Shown: piece by piece, positions 1 to 7,736 of the stretch | How the letters are laid out: every line of letters begins with the position of its first letter | Position numbering within the stretch: the stretch's first letter is position 1 | Assembly (NCBI GenBank): GCA_043816955.1 | Contig: JBDRHL010000125.1 | Coordinates: 1-43,620 of the forward strand | Length of the DNA: 43,620 nt | Direction: 5' to 3' | Origin: JBDRHL01 sp043816955 | GTDB taxonomy: Bacteria > Planctomycetota > Phycisphaerae > Sedimentisphaerales > CAYZTY01 | Position numbers and translations under genes: made by a program | Notes under the pieces: model-generated | What the model was told of the DNA's origin: nothing | The model's database searches: none | What the model saw: only the letters and a program-made list of their open reading frames with translations

Positions 1-404
1 GGCATCAGAAAAACCGCCTTGCAATAGGGTAGGTCTTCACCATGCAGGATTTTCGAGCATTTTCAGCGATTGTGAAACGTTACGCGGGGAAAATTTTTTG
101 AAAATCGAAATTTCACCGCCGAAGTGCGAAAGTTGGGCTAACCCATGAGGTGTATGAGTAAAGGTAGAAGGCGTATCAGCTTCCGGCCGATTGCTGGAGA
201 TTTTATATGGGGATATTTTGGGGGATAATACGGACCAGGGAATTGCTCATTTGGGATATAGGAAATTTTTTTATTTTTTTTGTATAATTTTTTGTGTTGC
301 GGAAGAGGGGCATAAAAGCCGGTTTGTAGTATAATAATAGGACTGGATGTGGCTAACTCTGTGGACAAAAGTCATATTAGCCATGTGTCCTATCCATAAT
401 ATAC
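1..404. other. AT-rich intergenic leader, no supported gene
   Basis: I find no convincing gene in this stretch. It is AT-rich, with long T runs around 267-292, and it contains TATAAT hexamers at 283-288 and 330-335 in addition to the one at 428-433 nearest gspE. A + strand frame is open from base 2 to 148, but without a start, recognisable domain or clear codon bias I do not call it. The minus-strand reading frames here look like chance. The stretch may hold several promoters or an upstream gene's untranslated region. Confidence 0.5.
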
Positions 405-433
405 TGGCCAAAAGGGTGTTACGTGCGTATAAT
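405..433 (+). promoter_or_regulatory. Candidate promoter of the secretion operon
   Basis: A perfect -10 hexamer TATAAT lies at 428-433 with TGGCCA (4 of 6 matches to TTGACA) 17 bases upstream at 405-410. This would place transcription start about 30 bases before the gspE start codon. The reading is by eye only. Other TATAAT boxes upstream at 283 and 330 could be alternative starts. Confidence 0.4.
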
Positions 434-470
434 AGGATAGAAAGAGTGAAGTGATTAGGGGAACGTGAAA

Positions 471-2219
471 ATGGCAAAAATGCCTCCATTAGCACAGTTG
501 AAGGGGCGAACGCTGGGGCGGGTTCTGATCAAGATGGGCCTGCTGACTCGTGATAAGGTTCACGAATGTCTGAAGGTTCAGCAGAGCCGAGGGGGTGGTG
601 TGCCCATCGGCCAGGTGTTCGTAGAGCTGGGACTCATCGGTGAGAAGGAGCTTTGTATTGCACTTGCGGCGCAGAGAGGTATGCAGTATGTGGACCTTGG
701 CAAGATGGAGGTAGCGCCTGAAGTCATCAGCCAGGTACCGATGCAGATGGCCAAGGCATATCGAGTGATACCGCTTGAGTTTGATGCCGCCCTTAATGAA
801 TTGACGATAGTTCTGGATAATCCGGACAATTTTCGTGCTACGGACGATTTGAGCACACTGCTTGGTATGCGTATCAGGGCGGTGGTGGCGAGTGAAGGGG
901 CAGTTGAAGGTGCTCTTGAGAAGTACTATTCAGGTGAAGAGGAGAATATTGACGATCTAATCAGCGAGCTGAAGGGTGATAGCTTTTTGAGCGAGTTCGA
1001 AGGTCGCGACCAGAGTATCGACCTTGAAGAACTGAAGGAGTTGGCGGAGTCGAATCCGGTCCGCAAGCTTCTGAATCTTGTGTTGCTTCAGGCGATCCGT
1101 GACAAGGCGTCTGACATTCATTTTGAGCCGTTTGAGGACGAATACAAGTTGCGGTACCGAATAGACGGAGTTCTGTATGAGATGGTTCCCCCTCCGAAAC
1201 ATATTGCTGTTGCCCTTAGCTCGCGTTTGAAGGTTATGGCGAACCTTAATATTGCGGAGCGTCGTCTTCCGCAGGATGGTCGAATTCCGCTTACGGTTCA
1301 GGGCAGGCCTGTGGATCTTCGTGTGAGTGTTCTTCCGACGATGTTTGGCGAGAGTGTGGTGCTTCGTGTTCTCGATCGTGCGCAGGTCGATCTTGATCTA
1401 AGCAAGCTTGGTCTGCTTGAGGAAGACCGTGAAGCTGTTCGTCAGTTAATTCACAAGCCGAACGGGATAGTGATAGTTACCGGTCCGACGGGCTGCGGCA
1501 AGACGACGACGCTTTATTCGGCGATGAAGGAGTTGAACACGATTGACAGTAAGCTGATTACGACGGAAAACCCGGTCGAGTACGATATTGACGGTCTTAT
1601 TCAAGTCCAGATTCTTCCTGAGATAGGCCTGACGTTTGCACGCTGTCTTCGTTCAATTCTTCGTCAGGACCCTGATATTATTCTTGTGGGCGAGATTCGC
1701 GACCTTGAGACTGCGACGATAGCGATAGAAGCATCATTGACGGGGCACATTGTGCTGACAACGGTTCACACTAACGACGCTCCAAGCACGGTAGCTCGTC
1801 TGCTTGACCTTGGTGTCGAGCCGTTTCTTCTGACAGCGACGGTCGAGGGGATAATTGCGCAGCGTCTGGTTCGTCGTATATGTCTGAACTGCAGGACTCA
1901 GTACGAGCCTACGGAAGATATGCTGATGGAGCTTGGTCTTCGTGTGGAAGATGTGAAGAGCAAGAAATTCTTTTACGGCAAGGGGTGTGATCAGTGCAAC
2001 AATACGGGTTATCGGGGGCGTATGGGGATTTTCGAGGTAATGACTTTTAACGATGAGATTCGTGATCTTGTAATGAATCGCTCATCGACGAACGTGCTTC
2101 GTGCGGCTGCGCGGAAGGGGGGGATGAAGCTGCTGCGTCAGACGGGTCTTTCAGCGATTTACGACGGTTTTACGACGATCGAAGAAATAGTCAAAGAGAC
2201 GATAATCGACGAAGAGTAG
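471..2219 (+). CDS. gspE: Type II secretion / type IV pilus assembly ATPase (GspE/PilB family)
   Basis: Hexameric cytoplasmic ATPase that powers pseudopilus assembly in type II secretion. An N-terminal GspE/PilB regulatory domain covers about residues 10-155. The ATPase core carries Walker A GPTGCGKTT near 338-346, Walker B ending in LVGE near 405-408, and the TVHTNDA histidine box near 430. A zinc-binding tetracysteine follows (CLNC near 471, CDQC near 506), typical of GspE/PilB and absent from PilT retraction motors. Length of about 580 residues is normal for the family. The frame also opens with GTG at 465, but AGGGG at 457-461 is correctly spaced (9 bases) for the ATG at 471. First gene of an eight-gene operon. 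GspE and PilB cannot be told apart by sequence alone; the GspK-like gene at the operon end favours GspE. Confidence 0.93.
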   Translation: MAKMPPLAQLKGRTLGRVLIKMGLLTRDKVHECLKVQQSRGGGVPIGQVFVELGLIGEKELCIALAAQRGMQYVDLGKMEVAPEVISQVPMQMAKAYRVIPLEFDAALNELTIVLDNPDNFRATDDLSTLLGMRIRAVVASEGAVEGALEKYYSGEEENIDDLISELKGDSFLSEFEGRDQSIDLEELKELAESNPVRKLLNLVLLQAIRDKASDIHFEPFEDEYKLRYRIDGVLYEMVPPPKHIAVALSSRLKVMANLNIAERRLPQDGRIPLTVQGRPVDLRVSVLPTMFGESVVLRVLDRAQVDLDLSKLGLLEEDREAVRQLIHKPNGIVIVTGPTGCGKTTTLYSAMKELNTIDSKLITTENPVEYDIDGLIQVQILPEIGLTFARCLRSILRQDPDIILVGEIRDLETATIAIEASLTGHIVLTTVHTNDAPSTVARLLDLGVEPFLLTATVEGIIAQRLVRRICLNCRTQYEPTEDMLMELGLRVEDVKSKKFFYGKGCDQCNNTGYRGRMGIFEVMTFNDEIRDLVMNRSSTNVLRAAARKGGMKLLRQTGLSAIYDGFTTIEEIVKETIIDEE

Positions 2220-2255
2220 TGTTGAGGTTTTAACGGGAAATCGGAGGTATAAGCA

Positions 2256-3506
2256 ATGCCAATATTTCAATATGAAGGTCTTAACGCACAGGGCCAGGAG
2301 ATTAAAGACGAGATAGAGGCTCTGAGCAGCAAGGAGGCGATCAGCAAGATCCGCAACATGGGCTATTTTCCGACGAAGGTTCGTGTTCGCGGAGTTATTA
2401 AGCGGGCCAGCGCCGATATTCTGGGTCGGCCTCGCCGTCGTCGTCGCGGCACCGGCGGCAAGGTGAAGACAAAGGTATTGTGTCAATTTGCGCGGCAGCT
2501 TTCGACGCTTCAGGATGCGGGTCTTTCAATTCTTCGTTCCCTGCGCGTTCTTGAACAGCAGCAGAAGAGCGGCAGATTGAAGAGGATTCTCGGGGCAGTG
2601 GCGGATGACATTGAGGGCGGAGCGACGCTATCGGAGGCGATGGGGAAATACCCGAAGTGTTTTAACAGGCTGTTTGTGAACATGATTGCAGCGGGTGAAG
2701 CGGGTGGTGTGCTTGATGTGATTCTGGCGCGTCTTGCGGATTTTATGGAAAAGGCGCAGAAGCTCAAATCGCGGGTGAAGGGTGCGATGGTTTATCCTGC
2801 GGTGGTTATGAGCGCGGCGTTTTTGATTTTGCTAGGCCTGATGAAGTTCATCATGCCGAAGTTCAAGGAGGTGCTCACGGAAATGACTGAAGGTGCGGAA
2901 CTTCCTGCGCTTACGCAGTTCATGATGAGGATGAGTGACTGGATTGCGCTTCAGTATGGGTGGGTTATTTTGCTTGCAGCGCCGTTCGCGATAATATTTA
3001 TTCTGAAAACGATTCGCAAGGCACGTGTCTGCCGGCTTGTTCTTGATACGATTAATCTGCGGCTTCCGGTGGCGGGTAAGATTATCAGCAAGACATCGAT
3101 CGGGCGATGGACGCGTACTCTTGGCACGTTAATCAGTGCAGGTGTGCCGATTCTTGAGGCGATTAATATTACGCGTGAGACAGCAGGGAATGAGGTTTAT
3201 GCGAACATGCTGGCGAAGGTGCATCATTCGATACGTCAGGGAGATACGTTTGCGAACCCTCTGAAGCAGTCCAAGACGGTCGATGCAATAGTGGTGAACA
3301 TGGTGGACGTTGGTGAAGAGACAGGCGATCTTGACAAGATGCTTTCGAAGGTAGCGGATACCTATGACGAAGAAGTTGATGTTCTTGTAGGTTCGATGAT
3401 GTCGCTGATCGAACCTGTGATGATAATCGTGCTTGGTATAATTGTCGGTACGGTGGTGTTGTCGGTGTTTTTGCCGATGATCAAGATAATTACGTCGTTA
3501 ATGTAG
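2256..3506 (+). CDS. gspF: Type II secretion inner-membrane platform protein GspF
   Basis: Polytopic inner-membrane protein that couples the GspE ATPase to pseudopilus assembly. The sequence shows an N-terminal soluble stretch with a basic Arg-rich segment near 60-72, then two copies of the GspF domain. Hydrophobic segments lie near residues 178-200, 232-248 and 385-412. At 416 residues it is full length. The start is well supported by GGAGG shortly upstream of the ATG. It lies 36 bases after gspE, in the usual E-F order, and is followed by pseudopilin genes. It could equally be called PilC; the downstream GspK-like gene favours secretion over pili. Confidence 0.93.
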   Translation: MPIFQYEGLNAQGQEIKDEIEALSSKEAISKIRNMGYFPTKVRVRGVIKRASADILGRPRRRRRGTGGKVKTKVLCQFARQLSTLQDAGLSILRSLRVLEQQQKSGRLKRILGAVADDIEGGATLSEAMGKYPKCFNRLFVNMIAAGEAGGVLDVILARLADFMEKAQKLKSRVKGAMVYPAVVMSAAFLILLGLMKFIMPKFKEVLTEMTEGAELPALTQFMMRMSDWIALQYGWVILLAAPFAIIFILKTIRKARVCRLVLDTINLRLPVAGKIISKTSIGRWTRTLGTLISAGVPILEAINITRETAGNEVYANMLAKVHHSIRQGDTFANPLKQSKTVDAIVVNMVDVGEETGDLDKMLSKVADTYDEEVDVLVGSMMSLIEPVMIIVLGIIVGTVVLSVFLPMIKIITSLM

Positions 3507-3544
3507 TTTGTGAACTAATAATATCTTTTGGAAAGGAATTTATC

Positions 3545-4438
3545 ATGAAAGGTTTGTTGAAAAGAATTCTGGAGAAAAAGGGTTTTACGATTGTTGAGCT
3601 GTTGACGGTAATGGCGATTATGGCACTTCTTCTGGGTATTCTTGTCCCTGCGCTCAATATGGTCCGTAACCAGGCCAAAGAGGTGAAACAACGGGCACAG
3701 ACTCACAGTATCGAAGTTGCGCTGGAAATGTACAAGAACAAAATGGGTGATTACCCACCGTCAAACTGGTATGATGGAGACCCGGCGGCAAGTCCTCCGA
3801 TTGCTTATAACGGAGCAATGAAACTTGCTGAGGCGATGGTGGGGATGGACCTCCTTGGCCAGCATATTGATTCGGTTTTCACATTGGACGGGAATGATCT
3901 TGATAATAATCCATTGTATCCCAACGATCCCTGTGATGATAATCTTGCGGCTCGTGTTGGACCGTTTGTGAAGCTTGAGAATGCGAATGCATACAAGTTG
4001 AAACACATATATAACAAGACAAAACTGGATGCTATTAATGTGATATGGGCCGAAAGATATGTGCTTTGTGACGTGTTTGGAACGGTTAGAAACATTGGGC
4101 AAGGACCACGAACTATAGGCATGCCAATACTCTATTACAAGGCAGATACAAGAAAAACAGGGCATGATGCCAATGATTTGGTTAGAAATATCTATGATTG
4201 GGCAGACAACGCAGCGTTATTGAATCTTGGTGTTCCTCCGGACGGCGATGTGAATCATCCGTTGCTTGGTACAGGATCAACTCCGAGTGATTATGCCAAG
4301 CCTTTTTATAATATGACAAGGAACGAAAATATTACCACAATAAGTAAACCTTACAACGAGGATTCGTTTTTCCTGATTTCAGCAGGGATTGACGGCAGAT
4401 ATGGTACACCGGATGATATTTTTAATATTTCCAAGTAG
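3545..4438 (+). CDS. GspG-like pseudopilin (type IV prepilin signal)
   Basis: Likely major pseudopilin of the secretion pseudopilus. The N-terminus has a canonical class III prepilin signal: basic leader, then KKG with cleavage before FTIVELL, with Glu at mature position 5 and about 20 hydrophobic residues after it. The C-terminus ends in a GIDGRYGTPDDI loop resembling the calcium-binding end of GspG. At 297 residues it is about twice a proteobacterial GspG (around 140), with the extra length in the globular domain. AAAGGA precedes the ATG. It needs a prepilin peptidase, which is not encoded in this window. GspG assignment is by position and C-terminal loop, so moderately secure. Confidence 0.85.
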   Translation: MKGLLKRILEKKGFTIVELLTVMAIMALLLGILVPALNMVRNQAKEVKQRAQTHSIEVALEMYKNKMGDYPPSNWYDGDPAASPPIAYNGAMKLAEAMVGMDLLGQHIDSVFTLDGNDLDNNPLYPNDPCDDNLAARVGPFVKLENANAYKLKHIYNKTKLDAINVIWAERYVLCDVFGTVRNIGQGPRTIGMPILYYKADTRKTGHDANDLVRNIYDWADNAALLNLGVPPDGDVNHPLLGTGSTPSDYAKPFYNMTRNENITTISKPYNEDSFFLISAGIDGRYGTPDDIFNISK

Positions 4439-4479
4439 TATTTGTTCACACAAGCAGAATTCATAAGGATGATGTCGAT

Positions 4480-5070
4480 ATGCGGTTATGTCGCATAAAA
4501 GTACGTATCGCTTTGACATTCATTGAAATTCTGGCGACGGTAGCGGTTCTGGCGATCCTTGTGACTATCGTGGTTGGTGTGAGCAACTACGTTGAGACAC
4601 AGGGCAAGGAGAGGCTTGTCGCCAGTACGATCGGAGTTCTGGAGACAGCGATGGAGCAGTATTACGAGTACTGGGATTCGTTTCCATTTATAGCGGATCC
4701 TAATTATGACAGCAATGACCTTGTGCTTGCGATTGATGCCAACGGGACAATACTGCCGGACTTTGATGAGCATGATCCGTGTTACGCATCGAGTGAGATG
4801 CTGTATTATTATCTGAGCAGGACGACGAACAGCAGGAAGATAATCGGCAGTCTTTCGGAATTGTCGATAACGAACGAGGATGAGCGGAACAGGGTTCTTG
4901 AGTTTGAGCTGGGCAGCGGCGAGCGTTTTTCGCTGGTTCGGTTTATAGATCCGTGGAAGACGGCCTATCGTTACACATATGGTCCGGGGGATGTTTTTCC
5001 CCTGCTTCGGTCTGCCGGTCCTGACAGGCATTTTAACACGCGTGACGATCTGACGGGCCGTGATCAATAA
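4480..5070 (+). CDS. Pseudopilin with Ala instead of Gly at the processing site
   Basis: Second pseudopilin, 196 residues. A short basic leader is followed by RIA, then LTFIEIL and a hydrophobic helix. The Glu sits at position 5 if cleavage follows the Ala, so the nearly invariant Gly at -1 appears to be replaced by Ala and mature residue 1 is Leu instead of Phe. The C-terminus SAGPDRHFNTRDDL again resembles the GspG calcium loop, so this and the previous gene are probably related. AAGGA lies upstream of the ATG. Whether it is processed cannot be judged from sequence. It may be a specialised or minor subunit. Confidence 0.8.
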   Translation: MRLCRIKVRIALTFIEILATVAVLAILVTIVVGVSNYVETQGKERLVASTIGVLETAMEQYYEYWDSFPFIADPNYDSNDLVLAIDANGTILPDFDEHDPCYASSEMLYYYLSRTTNSRKIIGSLSELSITNEDERNRVLEFELGSGERFSLVRFIDPWKTAYRYTYGPGDVFPLLRSAGPDRHFNTRDDLTGRDQ

Positions 5071-5081
5071 GGACAGAGAAT

Positions 5082-5915
5082 ATGCGGAAAAAACTGCGAC
5101 AATCAAGTGGCGTGACGCTGGTGGAGATGCTGACCGCGCTTGCGATCATCAGTATCGTGGCGGCAGTAATGATACCGGCGACACGTTTTTTCCGCAGCGG
5201 TGTTGATGAGGGCGGGGTTCGTTCGATGGTTAGCAGCGCGTTGTCCTGTGCGCGTGCTATTGCGGCTCGTGAACAGCATTACGCAGGGGTTCGATTTCAG
5301 GAGGATCCCAATGGTCATCAGTATATGATCTTCATAGTTCATGATCCAGATGTAGCAGCAGGGCTGGCCACCCGATACAGGGCGGTAGATGGCATGAAAC
5401 CTATAAAACTTCCGGATTCGTTTGGTGTGATAGATCTGCGAGTAAAATCGAGTTATGTATATCAAAGCGGTGTGAGCCCGGCGACGAGGGATATTCCAAT
5501 TGAGGATGCGAACCGTGATGACTCAGTAAGCGATGACAGGATCAATGAGGAAACGGAGTTAACGGACACAAAAACATTTTCGATAGTTTTTTCACCTATG
5601 GGCAAGCTGGTGAATGTTGATAAGGTCAAAGTGTGGAATAAAGAGGGAAAGGCATGGAGCAGCAACGCAAGTATTGATAGTGTCTTCAACACGCGGGAGA
5701 ACGTGGAAGATTACGGTGTGGGAATGTTTTTGCAGGATGACAATCGGGAAGAGAACGGTCTGGGAGAGGAACCGAGCCGAAAAAATTTCGTGATTTATGA
5801 CAAGAAAATACTGCAAGGGGCTGACTTGGATAGCCGCCGCTGGAGTGAATATCTTAATCGTTTGAGCATCGTTTATATTAACCCTTACACTGGTACGATA
5901 ATCCAGAATGAGTGA
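5082..5915 (+). CDS. Pseudopilin, minor subunit (GspH/I-like)
   Basis: Third pseudopilin, 277 residues. The prepilin signal reads SSG with cleavage before VTLVEML, with Glu at position 5 and a hydrophobic helix to about residue 35. The remaining globular domain has the long GspH/FimT-like pattern (an early Ser/Ala helix, then beta-rich sequence), but I cannot assign H, I or J firmly. AAGGACAGAGA precedes the ATG. It starts 12 bases after the preceding gene and its last codons overlap the next start, consistent with translational coupling inside the operon. Confidence 0.8.
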   Translation: MRKKLRQSSGVTLVEMLTALAIISIVAAVMIPATRFFRSGVDEGGVRSMVSSALSCARAIAAREQHYAGVRFQEDPNGHQYMIFIVHDPDVAAGLATRYRAVDGMKPIKLPDSFGVIDLRVKSSYVYQSGVSPATRDIPIEDANRDDSVSDDRINEETELTDTKTFSIVFSPMGKLVNVDKVKVWNKEGKAWSSNASIDSVFNTRENVEDYGVGMFLQDDNREENGLGEEPSRKNFVIYDKKILQGADLDSRRWSEYLNRLSIVYINPYTGTIIQNE

Positions 5916-6690
5916 TTTTGCAATGAGAAAGCGAGATATAAAAAAAGGGTTTTCGCTGACCGAGGTAATGATGGCGGTTGGGATACTGGCGGTGGCGCTA
6001 GTGTTTATCGCCGGGACGTTTCCGGTTGGTGTAAGTCTGACAGCAGTTGCGACGGAGCGGACGATCGCGGCGGTGGTATCCGATGAAGCGTTTGCGAAGA
6101 TCCGAATCTATGGAGTCGACATGAATCCGGGTGATCCGAATCATCCTTTTAATAACGGCGGCTGCGCAGTTTTTGATGTGAATATGACGCCCGGCAGGTT
6201 TTTTGACTCCAATGAATATGAGTATCCATCTACTTATCTGGCGGGGCCGGAGGAGAAGAAATATACGTGGGCTGCGCTTTGCAGACTTGCAGAGCCGGGC
6301 GATCCTGCAAGCAGGCTTGTGCAAATGACGGTATTTATCAGCAGGATAAGCGGGGCGTGGGGAAGGTATCCGAGAGATGCAAACGATAGCTTTGGGGGAC
6401 TGATGCCTGTGCCGGTCAGGATTGAAGTGCAGACAGTTGCAGGAGATGACAAGCGGGTCGAGGTGCTCAATAATAAGCAGAGGCTTGTGCATGAGGGAAG
6501 TACCATTGTGGAGGACTCGACGGGGGAGATTTACCGGGTGGTTGGCCGTGACAGTTGGGCGGATGAGCAGCTTTTGCTTGACCGGGTGTGGCAGGGCGGT
6601 GCTAACGGTTATATCTGGGTGATTCCGTCGGCGATAAGCGGGGGGCGGTATCCGTGTGTGGGTGTATATCAGAAGGTGGTGAGGTTCTGA
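5908..6690 (+). CDS. Pseudopilin, minor subunit (GspI-like)
   Basis: Fourth pseudopilin, 260 residues. Leader ending KKG, cleavage before FSLTEVM, Glu at position 5, then a hydrophobic helix with AVGILAVALVFIAG. The pattern TEVMMAVGILAVAL is close to GspI/PilV-type minor pseudopilins. The ATG at 5908 overlaps the stop of the previous gene by 8 bases. An alternative ATG at 5923 (MRKRD) is in frame and equally able to precede the prepilin signal, and neither has a clear Shine-Dalgarno. Its 3' end overlaps the next start by one base. Confidence 0.8.
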   Translation: MSDFAMRKRDIKKGFSLTEVMMAVGILAVALVFIAGTFPVGVSLTAVATERTIAAVVSDEAFAKIRIYGVDMNPGDPNHPFNNGGCAVFDVNMTPGRFFDSNEYEYPSTYLAGPEEKKYTWAALCRLAEPGDPASRLVQMTVFISRISGAWGRYPRDANDSFGGLMPVPVRIEVQTVAGDDKRVEVLNNKQRLVHEGSTIVEDSTGEIYRVVGRDSWADEQLLLDRVWQGGANGYIWVIPSAISGGRYPCVGVYQKVVRF

Positions 6691-7721
6691 TGCGAAAAGG
6701 ATTCAGCATAACAGAGCTTATGGTGGCGCTGGGGGTAATGGCAGTTGCGTTTCTGATTACAAGCACGATATTCAAGATCAGCGTCGATACACAGAGGACT
6801 GCTCACGCGACTGCGGAGGTGATGCGAAAATTCAGGGCGATAACGGACCAGCTTAATACGGACCTTGCGGGGCTGAGGGAGGATGGTGAGGTTTTTGTGG
6901 CGTGGGTTCCGGCGGATGTTAACAGGCTGGGGGATCAGGATGTGGATGAGGATTTTGACGGTGACGGGTACGCCAGGTTTGACCGGATAATGTTCTTCGC
7001 AGATGGAGATTTTCAATCATATAACGAGGGGCCGAAAACAAGCGGGGGGACAAAGATTGCTAGAGGAAATATTGCGAGAATATGTTATATGCTTGCCAGG
7101 ACGGACGACGGGTCGATTGCACAGATGCAGCAGAGAAAAAAGCGTGTTCTTGCGCGGACACAACATATTATGACGGCGGATGAGGAGCTGGAGGATTTTT
7201 TTGCAGGAGTCGGAGGGTTCAGCGATCAGGATTGGGTGCAGTGGAATAACCATTATGAGTATGACAGAATGACAATCGGAGACTGGAAAAATTTAGGCAG
7301 GCTGGGCGTTGCGGAAGTTAAGGATGACATGTTTACAACGATAAGCGGGGTTAGGGTTAATGACAGCAATGTTATGCCGATCGGGGCACAGGTAAATGAC
7401 GGTGAGCCGAATTCGATACACATGCTTTTATGTGATGGGGTAGGGGAATTTGAGGTACAGCTTTGGTCGGACAGCCTGAGGAGGTGGGTCCCCGCAGTTG
7501 ATCCGAATAATGACGGTGATCTGGCAGATACGGATTTCAGAAATTCCGGAGGGACGGTGATACTCGATTCCAATGAGGTGCTGGGTGCCTGGTATGACGG
7601 GATGGGAAACCTGACAGGGTATCTGGGGCGAGCAATGAAGTTTACCTTTACGCTTTATGATTCGCGAAGAGTGCTGAAGAACGGCAAGACGTTTACGCAT
7701 ATTGTTTATCTTGATGATTAG
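6690..7721 (+). CDS. Pseudopilin, minor subunit (GspJ-like)
   Basis: Fifth pseudopilin, about 343 residues. It begins MRKG with cleavage before FSITELM, Glu at position 5, then a hydrophobic helix. The position immediately before a GspK-like gene matches GspJ in the classical H-I-J-K order. The frame can be extended upstream to a GTG at 6654, but the ATG at 6690 is preferred: it overlaps the previous stop as TGATG, has GAGG five bases upstream, and puts the prepilin leader at the N-terminus. Acidic runs such as DVDEDFDGDGYARFD near residue 85 look like metal-binding loops. Subtype assignment is tentative. Confidence 0.8.
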   Translation: MRKGFSITELMVALGVMAVAFLITSTIFKISVDTQRTAHATAEVMRKFRAITDQLNTDLAGLREDGEVFVAWVPADVNRLGDQDVDEDFDGDGYARFDRIMFFADGDFQSYNEGPKTSGGTKIARGNIARICYMLARTDDGSIAQMQQRKKRVLARTQHIMTADEELEDFFAGVGGFSDQDWVQWNNHYEYDRMTIGDWKNLGRLGVAEVKDDMFTTISGVRVNDSNVMPIGAQVNDGEPNSIHMLLCDGVGEFEVQLWSDSLRRWVPAVDPNNDGDLADTDFRNSGGTVILDSNEVLGAWYDGMGNLTGYLGRAMKFTFTLYDSRRVLKNGKTFTHIVYLDD

Positions 7722-7736
7722 TTTGAGGGTTTAGCC

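Noticed and set aside
2..148. Open frame at the left edge on the + strand (48 codons)
   Set aside because: No start or domain is visible; 48 codons can stay open by chance and it could be an upstream gene's end only with outside sequence.
360..368. TGTGGACAA as a DnaA box upstream of gspE
   Set aside because: A single copy with one mismatch and no AT-rich unwinding element or replication gene nearby.
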